From: Ctena decussata
Lineage: Eukaryota; Mollusca; Bivalvia; Lucinida; Lucinidae
Direction: 5' to 3'
Assembly (NCBI GenBank): GCA_963989385.1
Contig: OZ022499.1
Location: 55,109,197-55,173,196 of the forward strand
DNA: 64,000 nucleotides
Part shown: positions 60,725 to 64,000 of the stretch, in pieces
How the letters are laid out: each line of letters begins with the position of its first letter
Numbering within the stretch: position 1 is the first letter of the stretch
Made by a program: the position numbers and the translations under genes
Notes under the pieces: generated by a model
What the model was told of the DNA's origin: nothing
Database searches by the model: none
What the model saw: only the letters and a program-made list of their open reading frames with translations

Positions 60725-61005
60725 TTTAGCTCACCTGAGCCTTACAGTATTGGTGTTAGCTGCCTCTGTCATCAATCCATAAACATTTTCAAACATCTCT
60801 GAAACCACTGGGCAGACTGAACTCAAATTTCATATGGAGCCTGCATGGATCAAAGGATTGAAAGTTCTTCAAATGATCTTGGTCACATGACCAAGGTGGC
60901 CAACATTCCCATATATGGTAAAAGCTCTTATAAATCTTCACCAGAGCCAGTGAACTGATTAATGCTCAGGTGAGCGATTCAGGGCCACCATGGCCCTCTT
61001 GTTTT
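60725..61005 (+). mobile_element. 3' part (or deletion derivative) of an AGCTCACCTGAGC element
   Basis: Starts TTTTTAGCTCACCTGAGCC and ends GCTCAGGTGAGCGATTC followed by hairpin AGGGCCACCATGGCCCT and CTCTTGTTTT. It contains no monomers. Confidence 0.75.
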
Positions 61006-61693
61006 AATTATTTTTAATTTGCAAGAAAATGCCAAAATATTACTGTGTGCGTTTCTTTTTTGTTTGGTATATATTTTCTGTCCTTGGGGATCATTAGGCT
61101 CATTCTGAGACCTGAGTCTTTCTGGAAATAGAGCTCCACTGAAGCCGTTGCTAGTGGGCGTGGACAGATCTTTCAGTTTGGCTACTTCCAGGAGTTTTGT
61201 GATAACTGCACCAGTTAATCTTTTATATATTGCTAAAATTTTGTAATGATGTGCTTTATATACATGTATATTGAATAATATTTTCTGTTCTTGGCAATAT
61301 GTTTACCTAATCTTGAATTTTAATTATTCCCAAGTGGTAATGAAATTGCTCGTTTATCAGACGGGTGCACTGAAACTGGTATGTTCTTGCGTTGACTCTT
61401 AAAGTGAATTAACTTAAGAAAGTTAACAGTATATTCTTGAAAATAAATAAATTCATGGGCGACAGAAAATCTGTACCATAACCACTTTTTAATGTCAAAA
61501 ACAACTTTTGATTCTTTGACAACGTCTTGTCATTAATGCAACCATCGATCTTAAATTATTGTTATTATACAATCACGCATAAAATGACCAGTGCAACCGA
61601 ATAATACATATAATAACATCCTCTACTAACTTGTTATGACCTAAATTGTCAACGTTTTAGATATTGTTCGTTGAAAATTTCATAAATCCGTCA

Positions 61694-61829
61694 TTAATCC
61701 GAGCCTTTTCCGACTAACAAAAAACATTTGGTATTCTTGATTGGCAGCTTTTAGCTTCAGTTATCTAAAAGCCGCTGATAAAAAATTATCAAAAGTCGTT
61801 TTTTTTTCAGTCAGAGAAGGCTCGGATTA
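61694..61829. mobile_element. Small TIR element shared with segment A
   Basis: Counterpart of 36950-37067; same TAATCCGAGCC ends. Confidence 0.75.
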
Positions 61830-62904
61830 TAAAATCATATGTGTAAGGATAGTTTTGAAAGGTCGTTACTTTTTACTAATGAAAATTTCATTGGTATTTT
61901 TGGCTCTTGTTGACCCAATATGCACTGTCCTTAACTAAAACAATTTATATAAAAATTCAGAAATAACCCACATTACGTTTTTCTTTATCATTTTGTGCTG
62001 TCTTATAGCTATTATTTTTTCCCTGTTATACTTTTTTCCTTGTTTTTTTTTTTTTTTTTAGCATTTTAAACTTACATCGTTAAATTAAAGTATGGAAGTT
62101 TGAAGTGAACTTGTTTGATATATGTTTAAATAATCCTTTCTGCCATAATTATTGTATCAAATGGTTTGAAAAGACCTACTAATCGATCTGTCTAGCTATA
62201 ATTTGTACGTGTAAACACCGGAAAGTCTGATATGCAGACGAACAAAATTTGACAAGAGCTGAAAAATTGCAATTTCCCTTGTGATTTGTTGTGGAGTGCA
62301 AGTTTGCAAACTAGACAAGAAAACTACTACGAACATGTGTAATTAGTACCAGATACAGGCAGTGTTGCGAGAAAACCTCCCCTAAAGCCATTATTAAGCA
62401 TGCCGCGTGCTAAGTTATTATATGACACAAATGTAAAATAAGGACTTACCTTTAGAGAAATAGCAGTTTCACTGAGCTGTTGCATAATGGGACCCCAAAA
62501 TGTTTGAAATGTAAAATTGTGTCCTAAAGACTTTTATTGTCTACTATACAGAACACAATCCAGTTGCCAGTTGTTTTATGTTATATGTTATGTCATTACT
62601 TATGTCACCTATGTATGATGAGGTATTTTTCTTTGATGTTTTAGCAGTGTCACTGGACTGTTGCATAACAGGATTATGACACCCAATAACAAGAATATTT
62701 ATAGTCCTACTTATTGGCTGCCATAATTCTATAGTGTAACAGTGTAGTACATGTACAACTTCTATGTTATCAAAAGAAATTCCCTTCCTCGCGTAGGTAA
62801 TGACATAACAGGGCCATAAAATAATTGACAGCATATTTTGTGTTTATTGCTGACTGAATAGTTACATGTGTTCTAAGGCATATGCGAACTCCTTATGCCC
62901 AGAG

Positions 62905-63256
62905 CACAGATACCTAGGTCAGTAAATTTTGCGTTTCAGCACACCTTGACCACTACCCTTATTAATAAAACTTGTATTTACACTTTTGGACAAGGTTATA
63001 AAAAAGACCATATTCACTATCAATGCTACCTTTAAAGGTAGCATTGATAGTGTGAAAAGGGTCATTTTTAAAACCTTGTTTAAAGGTAGCATTGATAGTG
63101 AATAGGGTCTTTTTTATAACCTTGTCAAAAAGTGTTAATACAAGTTTTATGATTAAGAACAGTGTTCAAGGTGTTCTAAAACGTGAAAATTATTCTATGC
63201 AAGAGATCATTTTGAACCAGAATGGCTATACTGGCCCCAGGTATCTGTGGCCCAGA
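62905..63256. mobile_element. Foldback element with a triplicated inner arm, absent from A
   Basis: Outer CAGATACCTAGG and CCAGGTATCTG are inverted. The long arms include AAAACTTGTATT...GACAAGGTTATAAAAAAG. The centre has a perfect 38-bp palindrome (63015-63052, CACTATCAATGCTACCTTT and complement) and a third copy of one half at 63082-63100. Segment A passes directly from GCCCAGAGTA to AACACGCACATACAG. Confidence 0.8.
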
Positions 63257-63295
63257 GTACAACATACACATACAGATAATACATGTACTTGCAAA

Positions 63296-63967
63296 TAGAG
63301 TTCTTTCGGATAAGACGTAGCTGTATAAGTAGCTGTATCGTGACGATCGGGACGCATCGGAGAGGGAGAACTCATTATTGCAATGCTGAAACACATCTAT
63401 ATAATACCGCCAAATGTTAGTTTGCAGAAGGTAGATGCATTTGTTTTACGTACTATTATGGCCTTTAGTTTTTGTTTAAGAGTTCTGGTGTATGTCTGCC
63501 CAGTACTCCATTGTCCTCAGCCGCTTAATAATTGGGTGATTTCGGAAAAAGTGCTATCCGTCCGTCTTTCCGTTCGACTGTCACACTGTCGTTCTCATAC
63601 TCTTTGAAGTGATTGTAATAAGCCCATATTTGGCGAACAATGATATCCTCCCTTGTCAACAATAATATCCTCCCTTGTTCTCAGTTATATTAAAAAGTTT
63701 CAACAGGCAATGTCCTAATGTTTTGTTTAGTATTTTGTCGGCTGGTTGGTTGCTTTAGGGTGTAAAAGGCCTTTGAGGTAGTATTTCAGTCTATAACGAG
63801 TTGCCTGCTAGAGATAGGGGACAGCCAGTTTACCAATGATTTCTCTTTTACCGTTTAGAGTTTTGTTAAATGGACAGAGGAATGGGTTGCAAGTAATAAA
63901 TGTCTCTGTGAGCTAGGTTCCGAGCTAACTTCTTTAGATCTCCATAGTGCTATCAATAGAAGGCACC
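63296..63967. other. B-specific insert, no gene
   Basis: About 670 bp between GCAAA and AAATTGTG, where segment A reads GCAAATTGTG. The AAA at both borders may be a short target duplication. No terminal repeats or gene recognised. Confidence 0.55.
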
Positions 63968-64000
63968 AAATTGTGAAATTCGTATCACCTCAATAGACTC

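Larger units (their letters stand above)
56030..61068. mobile_element. Outer TIR element swollen by nested insertions
   Basis: Ends ACCAAACAAGAAAAAAGAAA and the complement of ACCAAACAAAAAAGAAACGC are inverted over about 31 bp with one 3-nt gap. ATAT flanks both sides. Segment A has the unfilled site AGCTAATATATTTTCTG (about 36287-36303), exactly what excision with one ATAT would give. The element's own DNA is about 56030-56344 plus 61006-61068; everything between arrived later. No transposase frame. Confidence 0.85.
47191..64000 (+). repeat. Segment B of a long direct duplication
   Basis: Second copy of 23491-38085; block correspondence is given there. B has its own inserts: ~155 bp at 47982-48136, 50173-50899, 51086-51307, 51391-51579, 53238-54560, 54825-55031, 56030-61068, 62905-63256 and 63296-63967. 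Homology is still running at the window end (63968-64000 matches 38050-38085), so the true end lies outside. Confidence 0.92.

Overview
This looks like eukaryotic nuclear DNA, most likely from a marine bivalve mollusc (a venerid-type clam is my best guess). The grounds are AT-rich composition, no bacterial gene packing, many foldback/MITE elements, tRNA-derived SINEs, a decayed Ty3/gypsy retrotransposon, and several repeats with a palindromic head, a microsatellite and 145-180 bp internal monomers, an architecture known from bivalve 'pearl'-like elements. The species call is inference from repeat style, not from a gene. No complete host gene can be supported. The protein-level evidence is one broken gypsy pol, an open 12-residue repeat array that is probably a minisatellite, and a few weak exon-like stretches.

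Layout. 1-5.0 kb: mostly featureless DNA with small palindromes and a first copy of the dominant foldback family (TGAGCCGCG ends, about 240 bp, 15 copies or part-copies in the window). 5.0-6.2 kb: a 36-bp tandem array with an 11-unit higher-order repeat. 6.4-23.4 kb: dense small elements, including a TA-flanked mariner-type MITE, SINEs with target-site duplications, a TTAA-flanked piggyBac-type MITE, nested TIR elements, and one foldback copy flanked by a 38-bp direct repeat.

23.5-38.1 kb (segment A) and 47.2 kb to the window end (segment B) are two collinear, same-orientation copies of one stretch. They differ by element insertions and by a 4.85-kb indel. Each copy supplies the empty site for insertions in the other, which dates the elements relative to the duplication and exposes a four-level nest at 56.0-61.1 kb. 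The duplication may be genomic, or two divergent haplotypes placed in tandem by an assembler.

38.1-47.2 kb, between the copies: an interspersed-repeat copy, a TIR element with a nested palindrome, a pearl-like element with 166-bp monomers, and a 2.3-kb gypsy pol fragment (RT end, RNase H, integrase). The pol has a lost RT catalytic Asp, a nonsense codon and two frameshifts, and ends close to where segment B begins.

I see no operon-like logic. The window is best read as a record of successive, mostly non-autonomous transposon insertions whose transposases lie elsewhere. The strongest leads are the nested insertions resolved by paralogous empty sites, the shared blueprint of four tandem-monomer element types, the 11x36-bp higher-order array, and the arm mixing and long flanking repeat seen in the TGAGCCGCG family.
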